Part shown: positions 43,238 to 52,234 of the stretch, piece by piece | Position numbering within the stretch: the first letter of the stretch is position 1 | How the letters are laid out: each line of letters starts with the position of its first letter | From: an uncultured Oscillospiraceae bacterium | GTDB lineage: Bacteria; Bacillota; Clostridia; Oscillospirales; Oscillospiraceae | Reading direction: 5' to 3' | Assembly (NCBI GenBank): GCA_947626315.1 | Contig: CANQRQ010000010.1 | Coordinates: 1 to 64,000, forward strand | DNA: 64,000 bases | Position numbers and translations under genes: made by a program | Notes under the pieces: model-generated | The model's database searches: none | What the model saw: only the letters and a program-made list of their open reading frames with translations | Told to the model about the DNA's origin: nothing

Positions 43238-43564
43238 ATGAACCGCTTTCAAAAAGCCCGCTCCCGGGGCCCCGGCCTGGGCAGGCTGGCCTCTGTGCTG
43301 GTCTTTCTGGCCGTGCTGGGCCTTTTTATCCTGGGGCTGGACCATATCTCTGATGTGACCGCCCGCCAGGAGGCGGAGGGGCTGGAGAACAGTATCCGGC
43401 AGAGCGCCGTCCACTGCTACGCCCTGGAGGGCTTCTATCCGGACAGCCTGGCCTATCTGGAGGAGCACTACGGCCTGCGCTATGACCGGGAGAAATACGT
43501 GATCTCCTATGAGGTCATCGGCTCCAACCTGATGCCGGACGTGACGGTTATTCCGCTGAACTGA
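43238..43564 (+). CDS. Small pilin-like membrane protein (first of four)
   Basis: A 108-residue protein with a basic N-terminus, one span (about 18-37) and an extracytoplasmic part that contains a helix and YPDSLAYLEEHYG. The layout is that of a minor pseudopilin, but there is no G|FxxxE prepilin cleavage motif. GAGGAGG precedes the ATG. Position between gspF and the ATPase gene, with ten-base gaps, supports a structural role. No known family is recognised with confidence. Confidence 0.75.
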   Translation: MNRFQKARSRGPGLGRLASVLVFLAVLGLFILGLDHISDVTARQEAEGLENSIRQSAVHCYALEGFYPDSLAYLEEHYGLRYDREKYVISYEVIGSNLMPDVTVIPLN

Positions 43565-43574
43565 GGGGGCGCCT

Positions 43575-44063
43575 ATGAACAACCAACGCTCTCAGAGCCA
43601 TATGACCGATATGCTCTTCACCCTGGGCCTCTTCTGCGTCTTTGCCGCGGCGGCCTTTATCCTGGTGATGATCGGCATCCAGGTCTATCAAAACACCGTC
43701 GCCCACATGCAGGACACCTATTCCACCCGCACGGCCATCTCCTATGTGGCGGAGAAGGTCCGGCAGCACGACGTGGCCGGCGGGGTGGAGCTGGTCAGCC
43801 TGGAGGGGGAAAACGCCCTTAGGCTGACGGACAGCCTGAACGGCGAGGACTATTATACGTACATCTATTCCGACGGCGCGTATCTCTACGAGCTCAGTGT
43901 CCGCGCCGGGACGGAGCCGCGGCCGGAGCTGGGGGAGCAGATCCTCCAGGTGCGGGATTTCACCATTGCCGACGCGGGGAACGGATTTCTGGAATTTACC
44001 GCCGCGGACAGCGGCGGCAGCGTGGCGCGTTTCCTGCTGCGGCAGCGCAGCGGCGCCTACTGA
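43575..44063 (+). CDS. DUF4860-like pilin-like membrane protein
   Basis: A 162-residue protein with a single N-terminal span (about 12-38) followed by a soluble domain beginning YQNTVAHMQDTYSTRTAISY, as in DUF4860 proteins found with type IV pilus-like loci in clostridia. It has no canonical prepilin site. AGGGGG precedes the ATG. It is probably a minor subunit of the filament encoded here. Confidence 0.75.
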   Translation: MNNQRSQSHMTDMLFTLGLFCVFAAAAFILVMIGIQVYQNTVAHMQDTYSTRTAISYVAEKVRQHDVAGGVELVSLEGENALRLTDSLNGEDYYTYIYSDGAYLYELSVRAGTEPRPELGEQILQVRDFTIADAGNGFLEFTAADSGGSVARFLLRQRSGAY

Positions 44064-44081
44064 GGAAGGGAGGGGCCTACC

Positions 44082-44522
44082 GTGCATCAGATTCAGAGCA
44101 ACCGGTCCAGCCGTCTCTTTCTCATTGAACTGATCATCGCCATTTTGTTCTTCTCCCTGGGCAGCGCCGTGTGCGTGCAGGCCTTTGTGAAGGCCCACCT
44201 GATCGGCCAGGAGGCCCGGGACCTGGCCTTCGCCTCCTCCACGGCCTCCAGCGCGGCCAGCGTGGTCCGCTTCAGCGGCGGGGACCCGGAGGAGATCACC
44301 CAGTATTTCCCCCAGGCCACGGTGGACGGGGAAGGCGTCCTGTTCGCCTGCTACGATGAGAGCTTTGCCCCCTGCGGGGAGGACGAGGCGGCCTATGTGC
44401 TCCGGGTGGAGACCGGGGTCGACGGCTCCGCCAGGGCCTCCCACGTGAGCGTATATAATGAAAGCGGCGTGCTGTACGAACTGGAGCTCCGCTGGCCCGC
44501 CGGAGAGGAGGGAGCGCTGTGA
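44082..44522 (+). CDS. Pseudopilin-like protein with an FLIEL segment
   Basis: A 146-residue protein whose N-terminus RLFLIELIIAILFFSLGSA closely copies the type IV pilin signature, including the conserved Glu at position 5 of the mature form. The residue before the expected cut is Arg rather than Gly. It starts with GTG, with GGGAGGGG upstream. The soluble domain is short and beta-rich. This is the clearest evidence that the small genes encode pilin-type subunits. Confidence 0.78.
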   Translation: MHQIQSNRSSRLFLIELIIAILFFSLGSAVCVQAFVKAHLIGQEARDLAFASSTASSAASVVRFSGGDPEEITQYFPQATVDGEGVLFACYDESFAPCGEDEAAYVLRVETGVDGSARASHVSVYNESGVLYELELRWPAGEEGAL

Positions 44523-45052
44523 ACCGGAAAAGCTCTCCCGCCGTGATCAGCACCGGCACCACCTCTCTCGTGCTGATCTTCGTGCTGCTGTGCATGCTGA
44601 CCTTTTCCGTGCTGTCCCTGGTCAGCGCCCAGGCCAACCTGCGCCTGAGCCGGCTGAGCGCCCAGCGCACCACGGACTATTACGCGGCGGAGAACGCCGC
44701 CAATGAGATCCTCATCGATGTGGAGGACGCGGCCAGGAGCGCGGTCCAGGCCCGCTACCTGAGCAGCGTCAATTACGACAGCCAGGGCCCCGCCTTCGCG
44801 GGCGAGGTCGTCAAGCGCATGCGCGAGCCGGACAGCGTGTCCGTCACGGAGGACGGGCAGCTGCTCTACCAGGTCCCCCTGGGGGAGAATCAGGTGCTCC
44901 GGGTGCAGCTGCGGGTCTTCCCGGAGGCGGCCGAGGGCGGCTGGCACTATGAGATCACCGCCTGGCAGGCGGTCTCCGGCTATGACTGGACCAATGAGGA
45001 CACACTGCAGGTGGCCCAGCCGGGGCAGATGCCCACCGGGCTGGACGGATAA
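44519..45052 (+). CDS. Small pilin-like membrane protein (fourth, PilX-like layout)
   Basis: A 177-residue protein with one span (about 16-38, TTSLVLIFVLLCMLTFSVLS), then a helix LRLSRLSAQRTTDYYAAENA that matches the AE-rich start of PilX/PulK-type minor pilins. It starts with GTG and overlaps the previous gene by four bases. No enzymatic motif is seen. Confidence 0.75.
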   Translation: MNRKSSPAVISTGTTSLVLIFVLLCMLTFSVLSLVSAQANLRLSRLSAQRTTDYYAAENAANEILIDVEDAARSAVQARYLSSVNYDSQGPAFAGEVVKRMREPDSVSVTEDGQLLYQVPLGENQVLRVQLRVFPEAAEGGWHYEITAWQAVSGYDWTNEDTLQVAQPGQMPTGLDG

Positions 45053-45064
45053 AGGAGGAAACCT

Positions 45065-46117
45065 ATGACCATATACGAATTTCTGGAGCGGACCACCAAG
45101 GAGGGGGCCTCCGACCTGTTTATCGTGGCAGGCCGTCCGCTGTCCTTTAAAAAGGACGGGAAGATCCGCCAGCTTGACCAGGAGCGGGTCATGCCCGACC
45201 AGTGCGAGGCCCTGGTCTCCGGGATCTACTCCCTGGCCCACCGGAGCATTGACCGGCTCCACGAGACCGGGGACGACGACTTCTCCTTTGCCATTCCCGG
45301 CCTGTCCCGGTACCGGGTCAGCACCTATATGCAGCGGGGTTCCCTGTCCGCCGTGATCCGGGTGATCACCTTTGACCTGCCGGACGCCCGGCTCATGGGC
45401 ATCCCGGACCAGGTGATGGACCTGAGCGGCCTGAAAAAGGGCCTGGTTCTGGTCACCGGCCCCGCCGGCAGCGGCAAATCCACCACCCTGGCCTGCATCA
45501 TCGACCGGATCAACCGGACCCAGGAAAAGCACATCATCACCCTGGAGGACCCGCTGGAGTACCTGCACCGGCATCAGAACAGCATCATCAGCCAGCGGGA
45601 GATCAACTCCGACACGGAGAGCTATGTGGTGGCCCTGCGGGCGGCCCTCCGCCAGAGCCCGGACGTCATTCTGCTGGGGGAGATGCGGGATTTTGAGACC
45701 ATCTCCATCGCCATGACCGCCGCGGAGACCGGGCACCTGGTGCTCTCCACCCTGCACACCCTGGGCGCCGCCAACACCATTGACCGGATCATTGACGTCT
45801 TTCCCCCCACCCAGCAGCGGCAGATCGCCATTCAGCTGGCCTCCGTCCTGCAGGCGGTGGTCAGCCAGCAGCTGGTGCCCACCGTCAACGGCAGCGTGGC
45901 CGCGGCCTTTGAGCTGATGACCGTTACCACCGCCGTGCGCAATATGATTCGGGAGAACAAGATCCATCAGATCGACGGCCTGATCGCCTCCTCCGCGGCC
46001 AGCGGCATGTTCTCCATGGATTCCAGCCTCCAGAGCCTGTGCAAGGCCGGCCGCATCAGCCGGGAGGAGGCCCTGGCCCACAGCTCCAACCCGGATATGC
46101 TGGCCAGAAAACTGTAA
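45065..46117 (+). CDS. PilT-family type IV pilus ATPase
   Basis: A 350-residue hexameric secretion ATPase. Walker A is TGPAGSGKST (131-140), the Asp box is EDPLEYLH (161-168), and the Walker B/His region is LLGEMRDFETI (203-213) followed by TGHLVLSTLHT. The end carries AVRNMIRENKIHQI, the PilT signature that powers retraction. AAAGGAGG precedes the ATG. No PilB-type extension ATPase is in the operon, so this one enzyme may do both jobs or the system may be retraction-only. Confidence 0.93.
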   Translation: MTIYEFLERTTKEGASDLFIVAGRPLSFKKDGKIRQLDQERVMPDQCEALVSGIYSLAHRSIDRLHETGDDDFSFAIPGLSRYRVSTYMQRGSLSAVIRVITFDLPDARLMGIPDQVMDLSGLKKGLVLVTGPAGSGKSTTLACIIDRINRTQEKHIITLEDPLEYLHRHQNSIISQREINSDTESYVVALRAALRQSPDVILLGEMRDFETISIAMTAAETGHLVLSTLHTLGAANTIDRIIDVFPPTQQRQIAIQLASVLQAVVSQQLVPTVNGSVAAAFELMTVTTAVRNMIRENKIHQIDGLIASSAASGMFSMDSSLQSLCKAGRISREEALAHSSNPDMLARKL

Positions 46118-46124
46118 GCGGGAG

Positions 46125-48221
46125 ATGGACAAGTTGGACAAACTGCAAAAAATCCTGGTTGTAGACGACTCGGAGATGAACCGGGCCCTTCTGGCCGACA
46201 TGCTGGAGGGGGAATACGAGATCCTGGAGGCGGAGGACGGCCTGCAGGCGGTAGAGCTGCTCAAGCAGCACCACGGGGATATCGAGGTGCTCCTGCTGGA
46301 CATTGTGATGCCCTATCTGGACGGCTTCGGCGTCCTGGCCGCCATGAACGAAAACCGCTGGCTGGAGGAGATCCCGGTCATTATGATCTCCTCCGAGACT
46401 GCGCCCGCCCAGGTCACCCGGGCCTACGAGATGGGCGTCACGGACTTTATTACCCGCCCCTTTAACGAGGCGATCGTCCGCCGCCGGCTCAACAACACCA
46501 TCCTGCTCTGCGCCAACCAGAAAAAGCTGGTGAAAATGGTCAACGACCAGATTCGGGAGAAGGAACAGCGCAGCAGCCTGATGATCGACGTGCTGAGCCA
46601 CATTGTGGAGTTCCGGAACGGGGAGAGCGGCCAGCACGTGCTCCACGTCCGCCGGATGACGGATATCCTGCTGGAGCTGCTCAACCGCCGCACCGGGCGC
46701 TACCACCTGACCGCCTCGGAGATCTCCCTGATCAGCACCGCCTCCGCCCTCCACGATATCGGGAAAATCGCCATTGACGACAAGATCCTCAACAAGCCCG
46801 GGCGCTTTACCGACGAGGAATTCGCCATCATGAAGACCCACTCGGCCCTGGGCGCCCAGATGCTGGAGGCCCTGCCCGTCCACAAGGACGACCCCCTGAT
46901 CCAGGCGGCCTATCAGATCTGCCGCTGGCACCACGAGCGCTTTGACGGCCGGGGCTATCCCGACGGTCTGCGGGGGGACCAGATCCCCATCAGCGCTCAG
47001 GTGGTGGCGCTGGCGGACGTGTACGACGCGCTGACCAGCGACCGGGTATATAAAAAGGCCTATTCCCAGGAGACCGCGGTCCATATGATCCTCAACGGGG
47101 AGTGCGGCGCCTTCAACCCCCTGCTGCTGGACTGCCTGGAGGAGGCCGCCGACCGCTTCCAGATCGTGAAGGACCGGGAGGCGGTGGATCCCATGAGCAC
47201 CCAGGAGCTCCAGGCCACGGCCAAGGAGCTGCTGAACCAGGGGGAGGAGACCGCCGCCTCTGACCGGAGCCTCCGCCTGCTGGACTATGAGCGGATGAAA
47301 TACAACTTCTTCGCGGACCTGACGGAGGAGATCCAGTTTGAGTTTACCCTCCCCACCGATATGCTGTCCTTCACCCCCAAGGGGGCCAAAAAGCTGGGCG
47401 TATCGGAAATCACCCTGCATCCGGAGAAGGACGAGGCCATACAGCGGGTGATCGGGGCGGACAACTGGAAGGCCCTGGCCAAGCTGCTGCGCTCCTCCAC
47501 GCCGGATAAGCCCCGGGTGGAGTACTTGTGCAAGCTGAACGTGGGCGGCGAGAGCCGCTGGCACCAGCTGATCGCCCGCTCCATCTGGTCCGGGGACAGC
47601 CATCCCCGGTATGAGGGCGCTCTGGGCAAGATCCTGGACGTGCACGACACCCACCTGATGCTGGAGGAGCTGGAGCGGAAGGCCTCCCGGGACCGGCTCA
47701 CCGGGCTTTTGAACCGGGCCAGCGCCAAGGAGCAGATCGACAACCGCCTGTCCCAGCTCTCCCCCAGCAGACACGCCGCCCTGGCCTTCTTCGACCTGGA
47801 TTTCTTCAAGCAGATCAACGACCAGTACGGCCACTCGGTGGGGGACGACGCCCTGAAGTGCGTGGCGGAGCGGCTGCTGCACAGCACCCGCGGCAACGAT
47901 ATCTGCGCCCGCTTCGGCGGAGACGAGTTCATTCTGTACCTGGAGTACAACGACAATCTGGAGAGCATTATCCACCGTATCTATGAGAGCCTGATCGGCA
48001 TGTTCGGCCCTGTGGACATCTCCATCAGCATGGGCGTCGCCTGCACGACGGCGGTGCAGCCGGCCAACTATGAGCGGCTGCTCCAGGCGGCGGACCAGGC
48101 CCTGTATGCGGGCAAGCGCGGCGGCCGGGGCAAATACCTCTTCTATGACGAGAGCATGGCCGACATTCTTTCCGACCCCAGCACCGCCATTGACAGCGAC
48201 AGCGGCGAAGCGGAGACATGA
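46125..48221 (+). CDS. Response regulator with HD-GYP and GGDEF domains
   Basis: A 698-residue cyclic-di-GMP enzyme. Domains in order: receiver (about 9-125, phospho-acceptor D59 in LLLDIVMPYLD), HD-GYP phosphodiesterase (about 155-340, HDIGK at 210-214, HHERFDGRGYP at 269-279), a PAS-like region (about 390-515) and GGDEF diguanylate cyclase (about 522-680, FGGDEF at 597-602). Both catalytic motifs are intact, so it could make and degrade the messenger. The ATG is directly next to GGGAG; a TTG at 46134 has better spacing and may be the true start. It lies eight bases after the PilT gene. Confidence 0.93.
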   Translation: MDKLDKLQKILVVDDSEMNRALLADMLEGEYEILEAEDGLQAVELLKQHHGDIEVLLLDIVMPYLDGFGVLAAMNENRWLEEIPVIMISSETAPAQVTRAYEMGVTDFITRPFNEAIVRRRLNNTILLCANQKKLVKMVNDQIREKEQRSSLMIDVLSHIVEFRNGESGQHVLHVRRMTDILLELLNRRTGRYHLTASEISLISTASALHDIGKIAIDDKILNKPGRFTDEEFAIMKTHSALGAQMLEALPVHKDDPLIQAAYQICRWHHERFDGRGYPDGLRGDQIPISAQVVALADVYDALTSDRVYKKAYSQETAVHMILNGECGAFNPLLLDCLEEAADRFQIVKDREAVDPMSTQELQATAKELLNQGEETAASDRSLRLLDYERMKYNFFADLTEEIQFEFTLPTDMLSFTPKGAKKLGVSEITLHPEKDEAIQRVIGADNWKALAKLLRSSTPDKPRVEYLCKLNVGGESRWHQLIARSIWSGDSHPRYEGALGKILDVHDTHLMLEELERKASRDRLTGLLNRASAKEQIDNRLSQLSPSRHAALAFFDLDFFKQINDQYGHSVGDDALKCVAERLLHSTRGNDICARFGGDEFILYLEYNDNLESIIHRIYESLIGMFGPVDISISMGVACTTAVQPANYERLLQAADQALYAGKRGGRGKYLFYDESMADILSDPSTAIDSDSGEAET

Positions 48222-48263
48222 GCGCGCCTTGGCGCTTCTTAAATAAAACAGGAGGAAAAGACG

Positions 48264-48620
48264 ATGACACTAAGGGAACTCTATGACCGGATCGGCGGCG
48301 ACTATGCCGACGTCACCGGCCGCCTGCCCAGCGAGCGTTTCATCCAGAAATACGTCCTGAAGTTCCTGGACGACGGCAGCTATGACCTGCTGCTGCGGTC
48401 CTTTGCGGAGGGAAACGATGAAGAGGCGTTCCGGGCGGCGCACACGATCAAGGGCATGTGCCAGAACCTGAGCTTCACCTGTCTGGGCAAGTCCTCGGAT
48501 GAGCTGACGGAGGCTCTCAGGAACGGCCGTACCCCTGCGGCGGACGGCCTGCTGGAGCAGGTGAAGGCGGACTATCAGAAGACGGTGGAAGGCATCCGCA
48601 GCTTTCAGGAGAGCTTGTGA
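48264..48620 (+). CDS. Histidine phosphotransfer (Hpt) domain protein
   Basis: A 118-residue four-helix phosphotransfer protein with the phospho-accepting H60 in AAHTIKGMCQNL. It would relay phosphate between the receivers of the hybrid kinase that follows and another receiver, most simply that of the HD-GYP/GGDEF protein just upstream. AGGAGG precedes the ATG. Its stop overlaps the kinase start by four bases. Confidence 0.92.
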   Translation: MTLRELYDRIGGDYADVTGRLPSERFIQKYVLKFLDDGSYDLLLRSFAEGNDEEAFRAAHTIKGMCQNLSFTCLGKSSDELTEALRNGRTPAADGLLEQVKADYQKTVEGIRSFQESL

Positions 48621-51199
48621 ACAAGGCTAAGGAAAACATAAAAAAACGCTTTTTGCGGGAAAAGAGCGTGACGGCCACGGTGGTGCTCCTGCTTCTGGTG
48701 GCGCTGGTGTTCGGCCTGACCTACGTCCGCTGCGACCAGATCATCACCCGGCGCTGCCTTGAGCGGCTGGATGAGGGCGTCCACACCGTGATGGAGGAGG
48801 TCACCGGCAAGCTGGAGCAGGACAGCCGCATCCTTAACTCCACCGCCGACATGATCGCCGCCGCAGACCGGCTGGACGCCAAGTCCGTCCGGGAGATGAT
48901 GGCCAGCGTCGCCCCGCTGCTGGACACTATGAACATCAGCCTGCTCATGGCCGACGAGACGGTGATCTCCCTGGACGGCAGCGTGACGGACGTCTCTCAG
49001 ATCGACAGCATCTCCTTCGCGGAGGAGGCGCCCCTGGGCGAGCATGTGTCAGACCGGGTGTACAGCCTGGGAAAAGGCACGCCCATTCTGCGCCACTTTG
49101 TGCCCGTGGAGCGCGACGGGAAGACCGTGGCGCTGCTGTACGGCATCACCACCCTGCCGGACATGCCCAAGACCCTCAACATAGACAACATCTATAACGG
49201 CACCGCCAACGTCTACATCGTGGACACGCAGAACGGCGACTTCATCATGGACACCTTCCATGACGAGCTGGGCAACGTCAACGAATACTCTTTGGAGCAC
49301 GATCCGGGGCGGGAGACCCGGGGCAAGACGGACTGGACCAGCTACACCGAGGACATCCTGAACCTGGGCACCGGCTATGTCATCTTCCGCACGGCCAGGA
49401 GCGACGGCTGGGAGTACATGTACTATGCCCCCGCCGGCATAAACGGCTGGTCTATCGCAGTTTCGGTGCCGGAGCGGGAGGCCTTTTCCAGCCTGCACCA
49501 GATCCAGCAGGTCTGCATCGTGGCGGCGATGATCATGGCCGCTGCCGTCACCGCGTACTACCTGCTCATTCACCGTTTCGCCAAGGAGACCATGGACCAC
49601 GCGGTGGAGCGGGCGGTGCTGGAGGAAAAGCTGCACAAGGCGGAGGCCGCGGAGAAGGCCAAGACCGCCTTTCTCAGCAACATGAGCCACGATATCCGCA
49701 CGCCCATGAACGCCATCATCGGCTTTACGGCCCTGGCGGAGACAAATCTGGACAACAAGGAGCGGGTGCAGGAGTACCTGAGGAAGATCATGTCCTCCTC
49801 CAACCACCTGCTGAGCCTGATCAACGACGTGCTGGACATGAGCCGCATCGAGAGCGGCAAGCTGAACATCGAGGAGAAGGAGTGCAAGATCTCGGACATT
49901 TTCCGGGATATGCGCAACATTATCCAGTCCCAGATGCAGTCCAAGCAGCTGAACTTCTTCATGGACACGGTGGACGTGGTGGACGAAGACATCTACTGCG
50001 ACAAGCTCCATGTAAACCAGGTGCTGCTGAACCTGCTGTCCAACGCCATCAAATTCACCCCCGCGGGGGGCTCCGTCTCCCTGACGGTCCGGCAGCTGCC
50101 CAACGCCCCCACCGGCTACGGCAGCTACGAGATCCGGGTCAAGGACACGGGGATCGGCATGAGCCCGGAGTTTGCCGAGCACATCTTCGAGCCCTTTGAG
50201 CGGGAGCGGAACACCACCGTCAGCGGCATCCAGGGCACCGGGCTGGGCATGGCCATCGCCAAGAGCATTGTGGACACCATGGGCGGGACCATCCAGCTGG
50301 AGACAGAGCCCGGCAAGGGCACCGAGTTCATCCTGCACTTTGACTTCCGCCTTCAGGCCGAAAGCGGCCAGGCGGAGGAGATCCAGGAGCTGCGGGGGAT
50401 GCACGCTCTGGTGGTAGACGACAGCTTCACCACCTGCGACAGCGTCACCAAAATGCTGATGCAGATCGGCATGCGCTCCGAGTGGACGCTCCACGGCAAG
50501 GAGGCGGTGCTCCGGGCCCGGCAGGCCCTGGAGGTGGGCGACGCCTTCCACGCCTATATCATCGACTGGGCCCTGCCCGACCTGAGCGGCATCGAGGTGG
50601 CCCGGCAGGTCCGCGCCCTGTCAGGGGACGACGTGCCGATCATCGTGCTCACCGCCTATGACTGGAGCGCGATCGAGGAGGAGGCCATGGCGGCGGGCGT
50701 CACCGCCTTCTGCAGCAAGCCGATCTTCCTCTCCGAGCTGCGGGATACCCTGGCCGCCGCGGTGGGCCGCTCCGTCCGGAAGGAGGAGCCGGCGGCCAAG
50801 CCCGCCGTGCCCGCCGGGACCCGGCTCCTGCTGGTGGAGGACAATGAGCTCAACCGGGAGATCGCCCAGGAGCTGCTGACCGAAAACGGCTTTGCGGTGG
50901 ACATCGCCGAGGACGGCACCGTCGCTGTCCGCAAAGTGGCCGAAGCCGAGCCGGGCACCTACGCTCTGGTGCTGATGGACGTGCAGATGCCGGTAATGAA
51001 CGGCTACGAGGCCACCAGGGCCATCCGGGCCCTGGAGGACAAGCGCCGGGCGGAGATCCCCATTGTGGCCATGACGGCCAACGCCTTTGAGGAGGACCGG
51101 CAGCTGGCCCTGGCGGCGGGCATGAACGACCATGTGAGCAAGCCCATCAATATGGACCGCCTGCTGGAGGTGCTGCACCGCTTCCTGAAGGAGGCATAA
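48617..51199 (+). CDS. Hybrid sensor histidine kinase with two receiver domains
   Basis: An 860-residue membrane kinase. Two spans (about 20-36 and 299-317) flank a large extracytoplasmic sensor that looks like a dCache fold. Then come a coiled coil, HisKA (H358 in SNMSHDIRTPMN), HATPase (LLSNAIKFTP, DTGIGM, GTGLGMAIAKS), receiver 1 (about 600-715) and receiver 2 (about 733-855). Both receivers keep the phospho-Asp (IIDWALPD, LMDVQMPVMNG) and the Lys. It starts with GTG. It is the last gene of the operon, with a terminator after it. Confidence 0.95.
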   Translation: MNKAKENIKKRFLREKSVTATVVLLLLVALVFGLTYVRCDQIITRRCLERLDEGVHTVMEEVTGKLEQDSRILNSTADMIAAADRLDAKSVREMMASVAPLLDTMNISLLMADETVISLDGSVTDVSQIDSISFAEEAPLGEHVSDRVYSLGKGTPILRHFVPVERDGKTVALLYGITTLPDMPKTLNIDNIYNGTANVYIVDTQNGDFIMDTFHDELGNVNEYSLEHDPGRETRGKTDWTSYTEDILNLGTGYVIFRTARSDGWEYMYYAPAGINGWSIAVSVPEREAFSSLHQIQQVCIVAAMIMAAAVTAYYLLIHRFAKETMDHAVERAVLEEKLHKAEAAEKAKTAFLSNMSHDIRTPMNAIIGFTALAETNLDNKERVQEYLRKIMSSSNHLLSLINDVLDMSRIESGKLNIEEKECKISDIFRDMRNIIQSQMQSKQLNFFMDTVDVVDEDIYCDKLHVNQVLLNLLSNAIKFTPAGGSVSLTVRQLPNAPTGYGSYEIRVKDTGIGMSPEFAEHIFEPFERERNTTVSGIQGTGLGMAIAKSIVDTMGGTIQLETEPGKGTEFILHFDFRLQAESGQAEEIQELRGMHALVVDDSFTTCDSVTKMLMQIGMRSEWTLHGKEAVLRARQALEVGDAFHAYIIDWALPDLSGIEVARQVRALSGDDVPIIVLTAYDWSAIEEEAMAAGVTAFCSKPIFLSELRDTLAAAVGRSVRKEEPAAKPAVPAGTRLLLVEDNELNREIAQELLTENGFAVDIAEDGTVAVRKVAEAEPGTYALVLMDVQMPVMNGYEATRAIRALEDKRRAEIPIVAMTANAFEEDRQLALAAGMNDHVSKPINMDRLLEVLHRFLKEA

Positions 51200-51228
51200 G
51201 TAGAGGCCTGGCTTTCAAGAGCAAATAT

Positions 51229-51263
51229 GCCGCCCGGACTGCTGCGGCGGTCCGGGCGGCTTT
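51229..51263 (+). terminator. Terminator of the sigma factor-pilus-signalling operon
   Basis: A perfect 11-bp stem, GCCGCCCGGAC and its complement (51229-51239/51250-51260), is followed by a short TTTA. No comparable hairpin was seen inside the preceding 10.6 kb operon. Confidence 0.65.
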
Positions 51264-51295
51264 ACCCTTAAAAAAGAGAGCGAGAGGACAGAGAT

Positions 51296-52234
51296 ATGGC
51301 GATTGTGGTGGTAGGCAATGTGTTCGTGGATATCAAGGGCTTTCCCGACACAAAATATATCCCGGCCGGGCGCAATTCCGGCTGGGTGGAGATCGTCCAC
51401 GGGGGCGTGGGGCGGAACGTGGTGGAGGACATCGCCAACGTGGAGCTCCGGCCCCGCTTCGTCAGCATGGTGGACGACACCGCCCAGGGGGAAGAGGTGC
51501 TCCGCAAGCTGCGCAACCACAAGGTGGACACCCGCTACGTGATCCCTGTGCCGGACGGCATGGGCATGTGGCTGGCCATCTTTGACAGCAGCGGGGACCT
51601 GGTCAGCGCCATCTCCAAGCGCCCGGTGATGGACGCCATGGCGCAGCTGCTGGAGGAGAAGGGCGACGAGATCTTCGCCGACGCGGACAGCATCGTGGTA
51701 GAGCTGGACATGGATAAGGAGATCATCAAACAGGTCTTCCGCTACGCGGAGAAGTACCGCAAGAAGGTCTACGCGGTGGTGGCCAACATGAGCATCGCCT
51801 CCCAGCGGCGGGACTTTCTCCAGTCCATCGACTGCTTTGTGTGCAACGTGCAGGAGGCGGGCATCCTCTTTGTGCGGGACTTCTCCGCCCTCACGCCGGA
51901 GGAGATGAGCCGGGAGCTGTCCAAGTGCGTGGTCAGCGCCCGGATCCCCGCCATGGTGGTGACCATGGGCAGCCGGGGAGCGGTGTACGCGGACCTGGCG
52001 GGCGGCCGGGGCGTCTATCCGGCCCGGCCCGTCAAGGTGCGGGATACCACCGGCGCCGGGGACGCCTTCTGCGCCGGCGTCGCCATCGGCCTGACCTACG
52101 GCAAGAGCATGGAGGAGGCCATCCGCGTGGGCACCCACCTGGCCTCGTCGGTGATCACCGTGTCGGAAAACGTCTGCCCACGCTTCCTGCCCAAGGAGCT
52201 GGGCCTGGACATAGAAGTGGAGGAAGAACTGTGA
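51296..52234 (+). CDS. PfkB-family carbohydrate kinase
   Basis: A 312-residue ribokinase-like enzyme. The N-terminal pair of glycines reads HGGVGRNVVEDI (about 35-46). The C-terminal signature DTTGAGDAFCAG includes the catalytic base D256. It phosphorylates a sugar or nucleoside with ATP; the substrate is not clear, though the early segment resembles pseudouridine or ribose kinases. GAGAGG precedes the ATG. Its stop overlaps the GTG of the next gene, a binding lipoprotein, by four bases. Confidence 0.9.
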   Translation: MAIVVVGNVFVDIKGFPDTKYIPAGRNSGWVEIVHGGVGRNVVEDIANVELRPRFVSMVDDTAQGEEVLRKLRNHKVDTRYVIPVPDGMGMWLAIFDSSGDLVSAISKRPVMDAMAQLLEEKGDEIFADADSIVVELDMDKEIIKQVFRYAEKYRKKVYAVVANMSIASQRRDFLQSIDCFVCNVQEAGILFVRDFSALTPEEMSRELSKCVVSARIPAMVVTMGSRGAVYADLAGGRGVYPARPVKVRDTTGAGDAFCAGVAIGLTYGKSMEEAIRVGTHLASSVITVSENVCPRFLPKELGLDIEVEEEL

